A program made the position numbers and the translations under genes. The notes beneath the pieces were generated by a model. That model worked only from the letters and a program-made list of their open reading frames with translations. It was not told the DNA's origin and searched no databases. This document shows, in pieces, positions 1-8,652 of a DNA stretch of 64,000 nt. This DNA is from Tissierellales bacterium (GTDB taxonomy: Bacteria > Bacillota > Clostridia > Tissierellales > JASKZW01): contig JASLIL010000025.1 in the NCBI GenBank assembly GCA_030152145.1, forward strand, positions 37,634 to 101,633, given 5' to 3'. Each line of letters opens with the position of its first letter. The first letter of the stretch is position 1.

Positions 1-2
1 GA

Positions 3-812
3 GACTTGATTATATCTGATGAATTAAATCATGCTTCTATTATAGATGGTACTAGATTATCTAGGGCAGACAAGGCTATTTTCAGACACTCAGATATGGA
101 TCACCTAGAAGAGATCTTAAGGGAGAGAAGAAAGGACTACAAGAATGTTCTTATAATTACTGATGGTGTTTTCAGTATGGATGGAGACTTGGCTAAACTT
201 CCAGAGATAGTGGACTTGGCTGAAAAATATGAAGCTATGACCTATGTTGATGATGCCCATGGTTCAGGAGTGCTAGGAGAGAATGGACGTGGAACTGTTG
301 ACCATTTTGGCCTACATGGTAGAGTGGACTTTATAGTAGGAACTCTTTCAAAGGCTATAGGTGTTATAGGTGGTTATGTAGCAGGTTCTCAAACAATGTA
401 TGATTGGTTGAATCACAGAGCTAGACCAGTGCTATTTAGTACATCTTTACCACCAGCAGCAGTTGGAGCTATAAAGGAATCTATTACAATTCTTATGGAA
501 ACTGATGAGTATACAAATAGACTTTGGGACAATGCTAACTACTTTAAAAAGGAATTGGGAGAGTTAGGTTTTGATACAGGCCATAGTGAAACTCCTATTA
601 CCCCAGTTATTATAGGTGATGAAGCTAAGACTATGGAGTTTAGTAGAAGACTACTAGACAAGGGTGTATTTGTTTCTGCTATTATATTCCCAACTGTACC
701 TCAGGGAACAGGAAGAGTTAGATGCATGGTTACAGCAGGCCATACTAAGGAGCAATTGGCTAGAGCTGTTAAGGCATTTAAAGAAGTTGGAGAGGAAATG
801 GAAATATTATAA
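3..812 (+). CDS. kbl: glycine C-acetyltransferase (2-amino-3-ketobutyrate CoA ligase family), 5' end missing
   Basis: The reading frame is open at the window edge, so the N-terminal part lies outside; about 269 residues are visible. It is a PLP-dependent alpha-oxoamine synthase: it shows the [11 protein letters not shown] segment, the cofactor-binding [10 protein letters not shown] motif and the Schiff-base lysine in GTLSKA. Enzymes of this type cleave 2-amino-3-ketobutyrate (from threonine) with CoA to glycine and acetyl-CoA. BioF (8-amino-7-oxononanoate synthase) is the main alternative in the same fold. The nearby glycine reductase operon favours the glycine-forming role, but that is inference. 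A strong terminator follows directly. Confidence 0.85.
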   Translation, partial: DLIISDELNHASIIDGTRLSRADKAIFRHSDMDHLEEILRERRKDYKNVLIITDGVFSMDGDLAKLPEIVDLAEKYEAMTYVDDAHGSGVLGENGRGTVDHFGLHGRVDFIVGTLSKAIGVIGGYVAGSQTMYDWLNHRARPVLFSTSLPPAAVGAIKESITILMETDEYTNRLWDNANYFKKELGELGFDTGHSETPITPVIIGDEAKTMEFSRRLLDKGVFVSAIIFPTVPQGTGRVRCMVTAGHTKEQLARAVKAFKEVGEEMEIL

Positions 813-837
813 AAAAAGGGGTTATCCCCTTTTTTTA
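811..837 (+). terminator. intrinsic terminator after kbl
   Basis: A stem of A-run plus GGGG pairs with CCCC plus T-run around a TTAT loop, ending in seven T residues. It overlaps the kbl stop codon and sits just before ylxP. Confidence 0.85.
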
Positions 838-857
838 TTTACTGAAAAGGTGATGAG

Positions 858-1139
858 ATGCTAGTAGGAATTGGAGAAGTGGAGATCTATGTTTACCAGG
901 CAGATTCTCTAAAGGAAAAGAGGATGGTTTTAAAGAGCTTAATAGAGAGAATAAAGTCTAGATATAATGTATCCATAGCTGAGGTGGACCATAATGATAA
1001 GTGGAATAGGGCCCTTATAGGTTTTAGCTATGTGTCCAATGATTCTAGGAAAATAGAAAGCAATATGGCAGCTGTTTTAAACTTTATAGAAAATGATTGC
1101 CGAGTTGAAATAGTTTATGATAATATAGAAATTGTGTAG
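858..1139 (+). CDS. ylxP: DUF503 / YlxP-like protein
   Basis: A small protein of 93 residues that matches the DUF503 (YlxP) family in length and in its opening MLVGIGEVEIYVYQADSLKEK-type segment with the KEKRMVLKSL helix. Family members are small ferredoxin-like-fold proteins; B. subtilis YlxP lies in the nusA-infB-rbfA operon and is linked to ribosome assembly. Here it stands next to nth instead. The ATG at 858 follows a GGTGATG ribosome site. Its biochemical function is not established. Confidence 0.8.
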   Translation: MLVGIGEVEIYVYQADSLKEKRMVLKSLIERIKSRYNVSIAEVDHNDKWNRALIGFSYVSNDSRKIESNMAAVLNFIENDCRVEIVYDNIEIV

Positions 1140-1147
1140 GTGATAAT

Positions 1148-1792
1148 GTGAAGGGAATATTAAATAAAAAAGATAGGGAAGAAGTTATAAAAATATTACT
1201 TGAACTATACCCAGATGCAAAGGCCGAGCTTGATCACAGTAATGAGTTTGAGCTTTTAATTGCTACAATATTGTCAGCACAGTGTACTGATGTTAGGGTG
1301 AACAAGGTAACAAAGGAACTATTTGATAGGGTAAAAACTCCGGAAGAATATTTGGAATTAGGTCAAGAAGAACTAGAGGAACTTATAAGAACTTGTGGAT
1401 TCTATAGAAATAAGAGTAAGAATATTCTAGGAACTTGCAAAATGCTAATAGATGAATATGATGGAAAAGTACCAGGTACTTTGGAAGAACTGGTAAGGCT
1501 GCCAGGAGTAGGCAGAAAGACTGCCAATGTAGTCCTAAGCAATGCTTTTGACACTCCAGCCATAGCAGTAGACACCCATGTTTTCAGAGTATCAAATAGA
1601 ATAGGACTTGCTAATAGTGATAATGTTTTGGAGACAGAAAAGCAGCTTATGAAAAACATAGATAAAAATATGTGGAGTAAGGCTCATCACTTAATCATAT
1701 TCCATGGGAGACGTATGTGTAAGGCAAGAAAACCTCTTTGTGAAGAATGCCCTTTAACGGAACTTTGTAAGCACTATAAGAAGTCCCGTTAA
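1148..1792 (+). CDS. nth: endonuclease III, DNA glycosylase/AP lyase
   Basis: A 214-residue base-excision repair enzyme that removes oxidised pyrimidines and nicks abasic sites. The helix-hairpin-helix LPGVGRKTA is at residues 118-126 with catalytic lysine K124, and the catalytic aspartate is D142 in VDTHVFR. Four C-terminal cysteines (C191, C198, C201, C207; spacing C-x6-C-x2-C-x5-C) bind the [4Fe-4S] cluster. The length is normal for the family. The start is GTG at 1148, 8 bases after ylxP, preceded by a GGTGAT site, so the two are probably cotranscribed. Confidence 0.95.
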   Translation: MKGILNKKDREEVIKILLELYPDAKAELDHSNEFELLIATILSAQCTDVRVNKVTKELFDRVKTPEEYLELGQEELEELIRTCGFYRNKSKNILGTCKMLIDEYDGKVPGTLEELVRLPGVGRKTANVVLSNAFDTPAIAVDTHVFRVSNRIGLANSDNVLETEKQLMKNIDKNMWSKAHHLIIFHGRRMCKARKPLCEECPLTELCKHYKKSR

Positions 1793-1826
1793 TTATATAT
1801 ATAATATAATTAAGAGGAGGTATATC

Positions 1827-3242
1827 ATGGATGAAAAGATAGATGATATGTTAGACGATTCTTTGGACCAGGATGTAGCTAGTAAAAAACAAGGCTTTTT
1901 AAGAAGGATGAGCTTTAAGGGTAAGGCTGCAATAGCGCTATTATTAATACTTTTTATAGGATTAGGAGTAGTTCTTTACCAATTAAATGAAATCCTAGAA
2001 AGTCCCTTGATCTATGAAGGTGTAAAAATAGAAAATATACCAGTAAGTGGAGTAACAAAGGATCAGGCGTCGAAAAAGGTTAAGGATAAGATGGAGAAGG
2101 ACATTGACGGCAAGATAATGACCCTGACCTACCATGATAAGGAATACAAGGTAAATATAAGGGAACTAGGCTTTAAGTACGATTATGAAAAAGCCTTAAA
2201 GGAAGCCTACCAACTGGGAAGAAAGGGAAAGCGTATAGATAGGCTTAAGTTTATAAAGGACTTGAAAGATAACCCTGTAAATATAGACCTAGAGTCTTCC
2301 TACGATAAATCTCTAGCCAACAATATAGTGGGACCTATTGAAGCTGAAATAAATAGGGACAAAATAGAGTCAACCTTTAAGTTTAATGGTGGTGACTTTA
2401 TTGTTTCAGATCACCAGGTAGGAAAAGTAGTAAATATAGAAGAGCTAATAGGGCTTATAAACAATAATATATATGATTTAAAACCAATTGAAATACCAGT
2501 AGAGGATATACATCCTACTAGGACAAAAGAGCTTCTAACTAGAATTAATGGGGTTATAGGCGATTATAGAACAGCCTTTCCTACCAGTACTCCTGGCAGA
2601 AAGGAAAATATAAGAATATCAGCAGCAGCCATGGAGAAGGATATAATAATGCCAGGTCAAACAGTTTCTTTCAATGACCTGACAGGGCCAAGAAGTATAG
2701 CCAATGGCTACAAGGATTCTACAGTTATAGTAGCAGGGGACTACACATCTGGTGTAGGAGGAGGAGTTTGTCAGACTTCAACTACCTTATATAATGCCTT
2801 GCTACAGGCAGATATGACCATAGTTCAAAGGTCACCCCACTCTATACCAGCTAAATATGTACCCTATGGTCAGGATGCGGCAGTGGCTTATGGATATCTT
2901 GATCTAAAATTTAGGAACGACTATGATTTTCCTATATATATAAAGTCCATATATACAGGAAATGAGTTAACTTTTAAGATTTATGGAGATCAAAATGCTA
3001 AAAACTATTTGGTAAAGATTCAACCGGAAACTGTAGAGGTTATAGAGCCTAAGACAGAGACTATAGTTGATAACTCCTTGGCAGTAGGTCAAAAGGAAGT
3101 TGTTCAATATGGTAGAACAGGCTACAAGGTTCATACCTACAAGTCAAAGGTCAAGAATGGTGAGGTTATATCTAGGGAACTAATAACCAAGGACCACTAT
3201 AAGTCTAGAAATACAGTTTATAGGGTTGGACCAGATGCCTAG
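1827..3242 (+). CDS. VanW family protein with peptidoglycan-binding-like and G5 domains
   Basis: A 471-residue membrane-anchored cell-wall protein. A single transmembrane segment lies at about 34-52. It is followed by a PG_binding_4-type region (about 60-220), the VanW domain (about 240-370, containing GGGVCQTSTTLYNA) and a C-terminal G5-like segment (about 385-470). VanW proteins accompany some vancomycin-resistance clusters but are mostly general Firmicutes envelope proteins of unknown reaction. No van genes are nearby. An AAGAGGAGG site precedes the ATG, and the 3' end overlaps the next gene. Confidence 0.85.
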   Translation: MDEKIDDMLDDSLDQDVASKKQGFLRRMSFKGKAAIALLLILFIGLGVVLYQLNEILESPLIYEGVKIENIPVSGVTKDQASKKVKDKMEKDIDGKIMTLTYHDKEYKVNIRELGFKYDYEKALKEAYQLGRKGKRIDRLKFIKDLKDNPVNIDLESSYDKSLANNIVGPIEAEINRDKIESTFKFNGGDFIVSDHQVGKVVNIEELIGLINNNIYDLKPIEIPVEDIHPTRTKELLTRINGVIGDYRTAFPTSTPGRKENIRISAAAMEKDIIMPGQTVSFNDLTGPRSIANGYKDSTVIVAGDYTSGVGGGVCQTSTTLYNALLQADMTIVQRSPHSIPAKYVPYGQDAAVAYGYLDLKFRNDYDFPIYIKSIYTGNELTFKIYGDQNAKNYLVKIQPETVEVIEPKTETIVDNSLAVGQKEVVQYGRTGYKVHTYKSKVKNGEVISRELITKDHYKSRNTVYRVGPDA

Positions 3243-3693
3243 AGTTTTAGTAACTTGGCAGGGCTACAATATAGTCCTCTATATTAATGAAGGAAAAGTT
3301 AAGAGGCTGACTATAAATGAAAACCTAGAAGCTATAGAAGGAATTACAAGAACTGATGAATATGGTTATAGCAAGAGGCTTATAGATTATTTAGAGAAGA
3401 GGTCTAGGTCTATTAATATACCAATTGACTATGAGGCAACAGACTTTCAAAGGAGAGTTTATGAGGCCAGCCTGGCCATACCCTATGGGGAAACCAGATC
3501 CTATAAGGATATAGCTAGGGCCAGTGGCAGTTCTAGGGCCTACCAGGCAGTAGGTCAGGCCTTAAATAAAAATCCTCTTCCTATTATAATACCTTGTCAT
3601 AGGGTTATAGGGGCAGGAGGAAGTTTAGTTGGATATGTCTATGGTAGTCACTTGAAAAGTAAATTAATTTCTATGGAAAGAGAAGGTATATAA
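3235..3693 (+). CDS. ogt: methylated-DNA--[protein]-cysteine S-methyltransferase
   Basis: Suicide DNA repair protein that takes the alkyl group from O6-alkylguanine. The active-site motif IIPCHRVIG is present, with the acceptor cysteine at about residue 121. The DNA-binding helix region (SYKDIARASGSSRAYQAVGQALNKNP) comes before it. An upstream in-frame TTG at 3226 would add MDQ. The ATG at 3235, overlapping the VanW stop by 8 bases, is the more likely start and gives 152 residues. The overlap suggests translational coupling. Confidence 0.9.
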   Translation: MPRVLVTWQGYNIVLYINEGKVKRLTINENLEAIEGITRTDEYGYSKRLIDYLEKRSRSINIPIDYEATDFQRRVYEASLAIPYGETRSYKDIARASGSSRAYQAVGQALNKNPLPIIIPCHRVIGAGGSLVGYVYGSHLKSKLISMEREGI

Positions 3694-3697
3694 AGAC

Positions 3698-3722
3698 AGA
3701 CTCCCCTTAGGGGAGTTTGTTT
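3698..3722 (+). terminator. intrinsic terminator after ogt
   Basis: Hairpin ACTCCCC-TTA-GGGGAGT followed by TTTGTTT closes the kbl-distal cluster before the Cof-type gene. Confidence 0.75.
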
Positions 3723-3817
3723 AATCTTTATAGCTGTTTTCTATAAAAATATAATGAATATTATTAAATATAATGATATAGTAAAATTAAGATGTATTTA
3801 CTATTTAGGAGGAAGAT

Positions 3818-4651
3818 ATGAAATATGATTTAATTGCTACTGATTTAGATGGAACTCTCCTAAACAGTCAGCATGAGATATCAAAGGAGAACCTAAGGCT
3901 TCTAGGAGAGGCAAAGAGACAAGGGAAGGAAGTTGTTTTTGCAACTGGCCGAATTTTACCTTCGGCTTTATATAAATTTCAAAAATTAGATTTTCATAGT
4001 TTTATCATAGCCTGTAATGGTGCCATAATAGTGGACACAAAAAGTGCTAGGGTTCTAGACATGACCCCTATAGATAAAACTGTAGCTAAGGAGGCGATAG
4101 AAGTAGCCAAGAATCATAGGATCTATTACCAGTTTTATACTGAAGATAGTATCTATGTGGAAAAGGCAGAACTTTACGGACATGCTTTGGAAATATACAG
4201 AGAAATAAGAGAGATCTTTATGGCCCAGGGCGTAAAGATAGTAGAGGTAGATAATCTTTCAGAGACAATAGACAGGGAGAACTTGAATATTTTGAAGTTT
4301 ATATATTTCTCAGATAATAAGAGAAAGTTGTCGGAGTTCAGAAAAGATCTAGAGAATCTGAAGGGTGCTAGAGTTGTTAGCTCTATGAAGAACAATATAG
4401 AGTTGATGGCAGAGGGCGTAGGAAAAGGATATGGTTTAGAAAGACTTTGTAAGTCCCTGAATATGCCTATAGAAAAAACCATAGGCATAGGTGATAATGA
4501 AAATGATATAGACTTAATAGAGTCAGCGGGCTTAGGCGTGGCCATGGATAATGCAGATCCAGCTATAAAGGAATTTGCAGACCTGGTTACAAGTAGTAAT
4601 GATGATAATGGAGTAGGTCTAATTGTTCAAAAATATATGTTAGAAGGATAG
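3818..4651 (+). CDS. Cof-type HAD-IIB family phosphatase
   Basis: A 277-residue haloacid-dehalogenase phosphatase. Motif I is DLDGTLLNS at residues 8-16 with the nucleophilic first aspartate. The C-terminal GDNENDIDLI provides the magnesium-binding acidic residues. The IIB cap lies between them. Cof-type enzymes dephosphorylate sugar phosphates, FMN or PLP with broad specificity, so the true substrate is unknown. An AGGAGGAAG site precedes the ATG. Its stop overlaps the first possible start codon of trmL. Confidence 0.88.
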   Translation: MKYDLIATDLDGTLLNSQHEISKENLRLLGEAKRQGKEVVFATGRILPSALYKFQKLDFHSFIIACNGAIIVDTKSARVLDMTPIDKTVAKEAIEVAKNHRIYYQFYTEDSIYVEKAELYGHALEIYREIREIFMAQGVKIVEVDNLSETIDRENLNILKFIYFSDNKRKLSEFRKDLENLKGARVVSSMKNNIELMAEGVGKGYGLERLCKSLNMPIEKTIGIGDNENDIDLIESAGLGVAMDNADPAIKEFADLVTSSNDDNGVGLIVQKYMLEG

Positions 4652-4659
4652 TGAGAGTT

Positions 4660-5127
4660 ATGGCAATAAATATAGTTTTAGTGGAGCCAGAAATACCACA
4701 AAATACAGGAAATATAGCTAGAACTTGTGCCTTAACAAAGATGAAGCTTCATCTTGTTAGGCCATTGGGATTTAGTGTAGATGATAAGCATCTTAAAAGA
4801 GCGGGCCTTGATTATTGGAATCTAGTTGATATTAGCTACTATGATAATCTAGAGGATTTCTTTAAAAAAAATGAAGGAGGAAGATTTTTCTTCTCTACTA
4901 CTAAGGCAAAGAAGCTCTATACAGACTTTAAGTATAAGGAGGATGATTTCTTTATATTTGGCAAGGAAACCAAGGGATTAGATGAGGATTTAATCTATAG
5001 TCATCTGGACACCTGTATAAAGATCCCTATGATAACTGAAGTTAAAAGATCTTTAAATCTTGCTAACTCTGTAAATATAATAACCTTTGAAGCATTGAGA
5101 CAATTGGATTTTCCCTTTTACAATTAA
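4660..5127 (+). CDS. trmL: tRNA (cytidine(34)-2'-O)-methyltransferase
   Basis: SPOUT-class methyltransferase that 2'-O-methylates the wobble base of tRNA-Leu. It opens INIVLVEPEIPQNTGNIART and has the knotted SAM site FGKETKGL and the RSLNLANSV segment near the C-terminus. A GTG at 4651 is in frame and overlaps the previous stop, but the ATG at 4660 has the family-standard N-terminus and gives 155 residues, the usual length. It is probably cotranscribed with the Cof-type gene. Confidence 0.92.
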   Translation: MAINIVLVEPEIPQNTGNIARTCALTKMKLHLVRPLGFSVDDKHLKRAGLDYWNLVDISYYDNLEDFFKKNEGGRFFFSTTKAKKLYTDFKYKEDDFFIFGKETKGLDEDLIYSHLDTCIKIPMITEVKRSLNLANSVNIITFEALRQLDFPFYN

Positions 5128-5154
5128 AATGAGAGTGATTAAGGAGGGTATTAA

Positions 5155-6762
5155 TTGGAAATTGCTTTACCTGTATTAGGAGGTTTAGGACTTTTTTTAT
5201 ATGGAATGAACCTAATGGGAGTGGGTCTTGAAAATGCAGCTGGAGAGAAACTTAAGAAGCTGATAGAGATACTTACTAACAATAGGGTGATGGGTGTTTT
5301 AGTTGGTGCTATGGTTACTATGATAATCCAAAGTAGTAGTGCCACAACAGTTATGGTTATAGGTTTTGTTAATGCAGGGCTAATGACCTTACCACAGGCT
5401 GCAGGAGTTATTATGGGTGCCAACCTTGGTACAACTGTTACATCCCAGCTAATTGCTTTTAATTTAACGGATTATGCACCCTTGGCTATTGCTATAGGTG
5501 TTGCTATGTGGCTTTTTGCCAAGAGAAAGAAGACAAAGAACTTAGCGGAAATATTCATAGGCTTTGGTATTTTATTTATGGGAATGGACATGATGAGTGG
5601 TGGACTAGCTCCACTAGCAGATAATCAGTCCTTTAAGGATATTATGGTAAACTTAAATAATCCTATACTGGGAGTAATTGTTGGATTAGGTTTAACTACC
5701 ATACTTCAAAGTAGTAGTGCTTCTATAGGATTACTTCAAGCTCTAGCATCTCAGGGCCTTATTACCCTAGGGATGGCCTTCCCAATCTTATATGGAGATA
5801 ATATTGGTACAACGACTACAGCTTTACTATCAAGTATTGGAGCAAATAAGACAGCTAAAAGAGCAGCTGTTATACACTTTCTATTTAACCTAATAGGAAC
5901 TATTCTTTTTGTTACTGTACTTAGAAGGCCAGTAGAGTTTATAGTTATGAAGATCTCACCAACAGATGTTAGAAGACAGATAGCCAACGCTCATACACTT
6001 TTTAACTTAGTTAATGTTTTGGTTCAGCTTCCTATAGCCCATCTATTGGTTAAGGCTGCTATAAGACTGGTACCAGGTGATGAGGATGAGGAACATTCAG
6101 GAGCAATGTACCTGGATAAGAGAATCATAAGTACACCATCTATAGCCTTGGGACAGGTGGAGAAAGAAGTTATAAGGATGGGCAAGATTGTATCAGATAA
6201 CCTTTCTACTTCATCACTGGCCTTTAAGAATAAGGATGAGAAGCTGGTAAATGAAGTTCTTTCTCAGGAGAGGGTTATTAACAGAATAGAAAAGGATATA
6301 TTGGAGTATTTAGTAGAACTGTCTAACGCACCACTTTTAGATGATCAAAATACAGAGGTCAACATCCTTATAAATGTAATAAATGATATGGAGAGGGTTG
6401 GAGATCATGCCGAGAATATAGCAGAATTATCACAAATAGCTATAGATGAAAAATTAACTTTCACCAGTGAAGCCCTAGAGGAATTTGATATTATATTTAA
6501 TAAGACCATAGAGGTATTTAAAAAGGCAACTGAGTCTATAAGAGATCAAGATATGGAGAAAGCTAAAGTAGTACTAGGTTTAGAGGAGGAAATAGACTCT
6601 CTAGAGAAGCACTATAGGGCTAATCATATATATAGACTAAATAAGCATCTTTGTGAGCCAGATTCAGGTGTTATATTTTTAGATATAATTTCAAATCTTG
6701 AAAGAATATCTGACCACTCATCTAATATGGCTATGTATGTATTGGATAAAAGTATAGTATAA
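5155..6762 (+). CDS. Na/Pi cotransporter family protein with PhoU domain
   Basis: A 535-residue NptA/YjbB-like transporter. Two inverted membrane repeats each carry the QSSSA signature (IIQSSSATTV about residue 61 and ILQSSSASIG about residue 184). After about residue 330 the protein becomes a soluble PhoU-like four-helix domain with NDMERVGDHAENI and SNLERISDHSSNM repeats. Family members move sodium and phosphate across the membrane. The start is TTG at 5155, supported by AAGGAGGG 7 bases upstream. No pst genes are nearby, so this may be a stand-alone phosphate route. Confidence 0.9.
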   Translation: MEIALPVLGGLGLFLYGMNLMGVGLENAAGEKLKKLIEILTNNRVMGVLVGAMVTMIIQSSSATTVMVIGFVNAGLMTLPQAAGVIMGANLGTTVTSQLIAFNLTDYAPLAIAIGVAMWLFAKRKKTKNLAEIFIGFGILFMGMDMMSGGLAPLADNQSFKDIMVNLNNPILGVIVGLGLTTILQSSSASIGLLQALASQGLITLGMAFPILYGDNIGTTTTALLSSIGANKTAKRAAVIHFLFNLIGTILFVTVLRRPVEFIVMKISPTDVRRQIANAHTLFNLVNVLVQLPIAHLLVKAAIRLVPGDEDEEHSGAMYLDKRIISTPSIALGQVEKEVIRMGKIVSDNLSTSSLAFKNKDEKLVNEVLSQERVINRIEKDILEYLVELSNAPLLDDQNTEVNILINVINDMERVGDHAENIAELSQIAIDEKLTFTSEALEEFDIIFNKTIEVFKKATESIRDQDMEKAKVVLGLEEEIDSLEKHYRANHIYRLNKHLCEPDSGVIFLDIISNLERISDHSSNMAMYVLDKSIV

Positions 6763-6793
6763 AAACCTTTATTAAAAATCTTTATAAAAGGTA

Positions 6794-6822
6794 TTGTAAT
6801 TATATAACTTATATACTATAAT
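6794..6822 (+). promoter_or_regulatory. promoter of the glycine riboswitch / grd operon
   Basis: A sigma-A-type promoter: TTGTAA (6794-6799), exactly 17 bases, TATAAT (6817-6822). Transcription would begin near 6829, about 60 bases before the first aptamer. Confidence 0.7.
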
Positions 6823-6886
6823 GAAATTCCAGAGATAAAGTGTTAAGGAAATATCAAGCAATAGCAATTGAATATTTTCGGATGAA

Positions 6887-7057
6887 AAGAACGGGAGAGA
6901 CCGATAGGCGCCGAAGGATTAAGCTATAGTGTTTGCCATATTATAGTGACAATCTCAGGTAAAAAGGACCGTTCTTAGACGAAGCTCTGAAAAGCTTTTA
7001 GCACCGAAGGAGCAATCCTTATAAAAAAGGGGAATCTCTCAGGTTTCAGGACAGAGT
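6887..7057 (+). promoter_or_regulatory. tandem glycine riboswitch (two aptamers)
   Basis: Aptamer I spans 6887-6976. Its P1 stem AAGAACGG (6887-6894) pairs with CCGTTCTT (6969-6976), and it carries CGGGAGAG, GGCGCCGAAGG and AATCTCAGGT. Aptamer II spans about 6984-7057. Its P1 is CTCTG (6985-6989) with CAGAG (7052-7056), and it carries AGCACCGAAGGAGCAA and CTCTCAGGT. These are the conserved elements of the glycine riboswitch family, with the usual short linker. It precedes trxB-trxA-grdEABCD, so glycine would control its own reductive degradation. Confidence 0.95.
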
Positions 7058-7093
7058 GGAAGGCAAGCTTATTCCCTATGTTCTGTTTTTTTT
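7051..7093 (+). terminator. riboswitch expression-platform terminator
   Basis: ACAGA (7051-7055) can pair with TCTGT (7082-7086), with an inner GGAA/TTCC pairing, followed by eight T residues. The 5' arm overlaps the 3' strand of aptamer II P1 (7052-7056), so the two helices exclude each other. Glycine binding should therefore block termination, making this an ON switch. The stem has bulges. Confidence 0.7.
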
Positions 7094-7134
7094 ATGCAAA
7101 AAATAAACTTTTTTAAGTTAAAGATAAAACATAG

Positions 7135-7163
7135 TTGAAAGAGTTATTAACTTTGTATATAAT
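7135..7163 (+). promoter_or_regulatory. second promoter downstream of the riboswitch terminator
   Basis: TTGAAA (7135-7140), 17 bases, TATAAT (7158-7163): a near-consensus sigma-A promoter between the riboswitch terminator and trxB. It leaves a leader of about 115 bases and would give glycine-independent expression. The rest of 7164-7270 is AT-rich with nothing else recognised. Confidence 0.65.
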
Positions 7164-7285
7164 TGGCATTGGAAGTATACTTAAACTTTAAAGATTTTAA
7201 AGCACATATTATTTTTCATACAATGCTAATGTATACGGAATTTATATAAAGATATTAAATAACATATCTGTGAGGAGGAAATAAC

Positions 7286-8224
7286 ATGTCAGAACTATAT
7301 GATGTTATTATCATAGGAGAAGGACCTGCAGGATTAGCAGCTGGTCTATATGCATCAAGAGCTAGATTAAAAACTTTAATTATTGAAAAGGAAAAAGCTG
7401 GTGGACAAATCGTTACTACTGATGAAGTAGCTAACTACCCAGGATCAATTGAAAATGCTACAGGACCAACTTTGGTTGCTAGAATGGCAGATCAAGCTAA
7501 GGAATTTGGTGCAGAAAGAATATTAGATACAATATTAGAAGTAGACTTTTCAGATAAGGTTAAAGTTTTAAAAGGTGAAAAAGCTACTTATGAAGCAAAA
7601 ACAGTTATAGTTGCAACTGGAGCTAACCCAAGAGCTATTGGGTGTCCAGGTGAAAAAGAATTAGTAGGTAGAGGAGTTTCATATTGTGCAACATGTGACG
7701 CTGCTTTCTTCGAAGACTTAGAAGTATTCGTAGTAGGTGGAGGAGATACAGCTGTAGAAGAAGGTATGTATCTTGCTAAATTCGCTAGAAAAGTTACTAT
7801 AGTTCACAGAAGAGACGAACTAAGAGCAGCTAAATCAATTCAAGAAAAAGCATTTGCTAATGAGAAAATGCACTTTATGTGGGATTCAGTAGTTACAGAA
7901 GTTAAGGGTGACGGAATTGTTGAGTCAATGGTAGTAGAAAACACTAAAACTGGTGAAAAGACTGAAATCTTCGCAGATGAAGAAGATGGTACTTTCGGAA
8001 TCTTCCCATTCATTGGATTTATACCTGCAACAAAATTATTTGATGGTATAATAGATCTAGAGGGTGGATACATTCCTACAGATGCTGATATGAAAACTAA
8101 CGTTCCAGGAGTATTTGCAGCAGGAGATGTTAGGGTTAAGTCATTAAGACAGGTAGTTACAGCAACTGCTGATGGAGCTATAGCAGCAGTTCAAGCTGAA
8201 AAATATATAGAAGATAACTTCTAA
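7286..8224 (+). CDS. trxB: thioredoxin reductase
   Basis: A 312-residue NADPH-dependent flavoprotein that reduces TrxA. The FAD-binding GEGPAG is at residues 11-16, redox-active CATC at 134-137, the NADPH-binding GGGDTA at 151-156 followed by the HRRDELRA segment, and the second FAD motif GVFAAGD near the C-terminus. As first gene of the glycine reductase operon it delivers NADPH electrons through thioredoxin to the selenoprotein GrdA. AGGAGGAAATAAC precedes the ATG. Codon choice is restricted, as in the grd genes, suggesting high expression. Confidence 0.96.
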   Translation: MSELYDVIIIGEGPAGLAAGLYASRARLKTLIIEKEKAGGQIVTTDEVANYPGSIENATGPTLVARMADQAKEFGAERILDTILEVDFSDKVKVLKGEKATYEAKTVIVATGANPRAIGCPGEKELVGRGVSYCATCDAAFFEDLEVFVVGGGDTAVEEGMYLAKFARKVTIVHRRDELRAAKSIQEKAFANEKMHFMWDSVVTEVKGDGIVESMVVENTKTGEKTEIFADEEDGTFGIFPFIGFIPATKLFDGIIDLEGGYIPTDADMKTNVPGVFAAGDVRVKSLRQVVTATADGAIAAVQAEKYIEDNF

Positions 8225-8306
8225 GATTTAAAATCTTAAAAGTTTCATTCAAAAAAGAAGTTTTTTTAATAAAAAAAGTTTCAAACAATAACAAGGAGGT
8301 ATAATT

Positions 8307-8624
8307 ATGTTAGAACTAGATAGAAAAAATTTTGATGAAGAAGTTACAGAAGCTAGTGGAATAGTACTAGTAGATTACTGGGGACCAACTTGTGAACCAT
8401 GTAAAGCTTTAATGCCACATGTACATGCATTAGCTGAAGAGCATGGAGACAAAATCAAATTCTGTTCATTTGATATTACAAAAGGTAGAAGAGTAGCTAT
8501 AAAGCAAAAAGTTATGGGATTACCAGCTATCATTATCTACAAAGATGGTGAAGAAGTAGAAAGATTAGCTGAATCTGCAGCTACAGCTACAGCAGTAAAA
8601 GAATTAGTAGAAAAATATATCTAG
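8307..8624 (+). CDS. trxA: glycine-reductase-associated thioredoxin with atypical active site
   Basis: A 105-residue thioredoxin. The redox cysteines are C29 and C32 in WGPTCEPCK. The canonical tryptophan directly before the first cysteine is replaced by threonine, and the intervening pair is EP instead of GP. Such atypical motifs are known for thioredoxins of glycine-reductase operons in amino-acid-fermenting clostridia. The cis-proline region GLPAIIIYKDGEEV is present. It should reduce oxidised GrdA after each turnover. An AAGGAGG site lies 8 bases before the ATG. Confidence 0.94.
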   Translation: MLELDRKNFDEEVTEASGIVLVDYWGPTCEPCKALMPHVHALAEEHGDKIKFCSFDITKGRRVAIKQKVMGLPAIIIYKDGEEVERLAESAATATAVKELVEKYI

Positions 8625-8652
8625 TTTTTAAGTAATTAGATTAACTTAGTTT

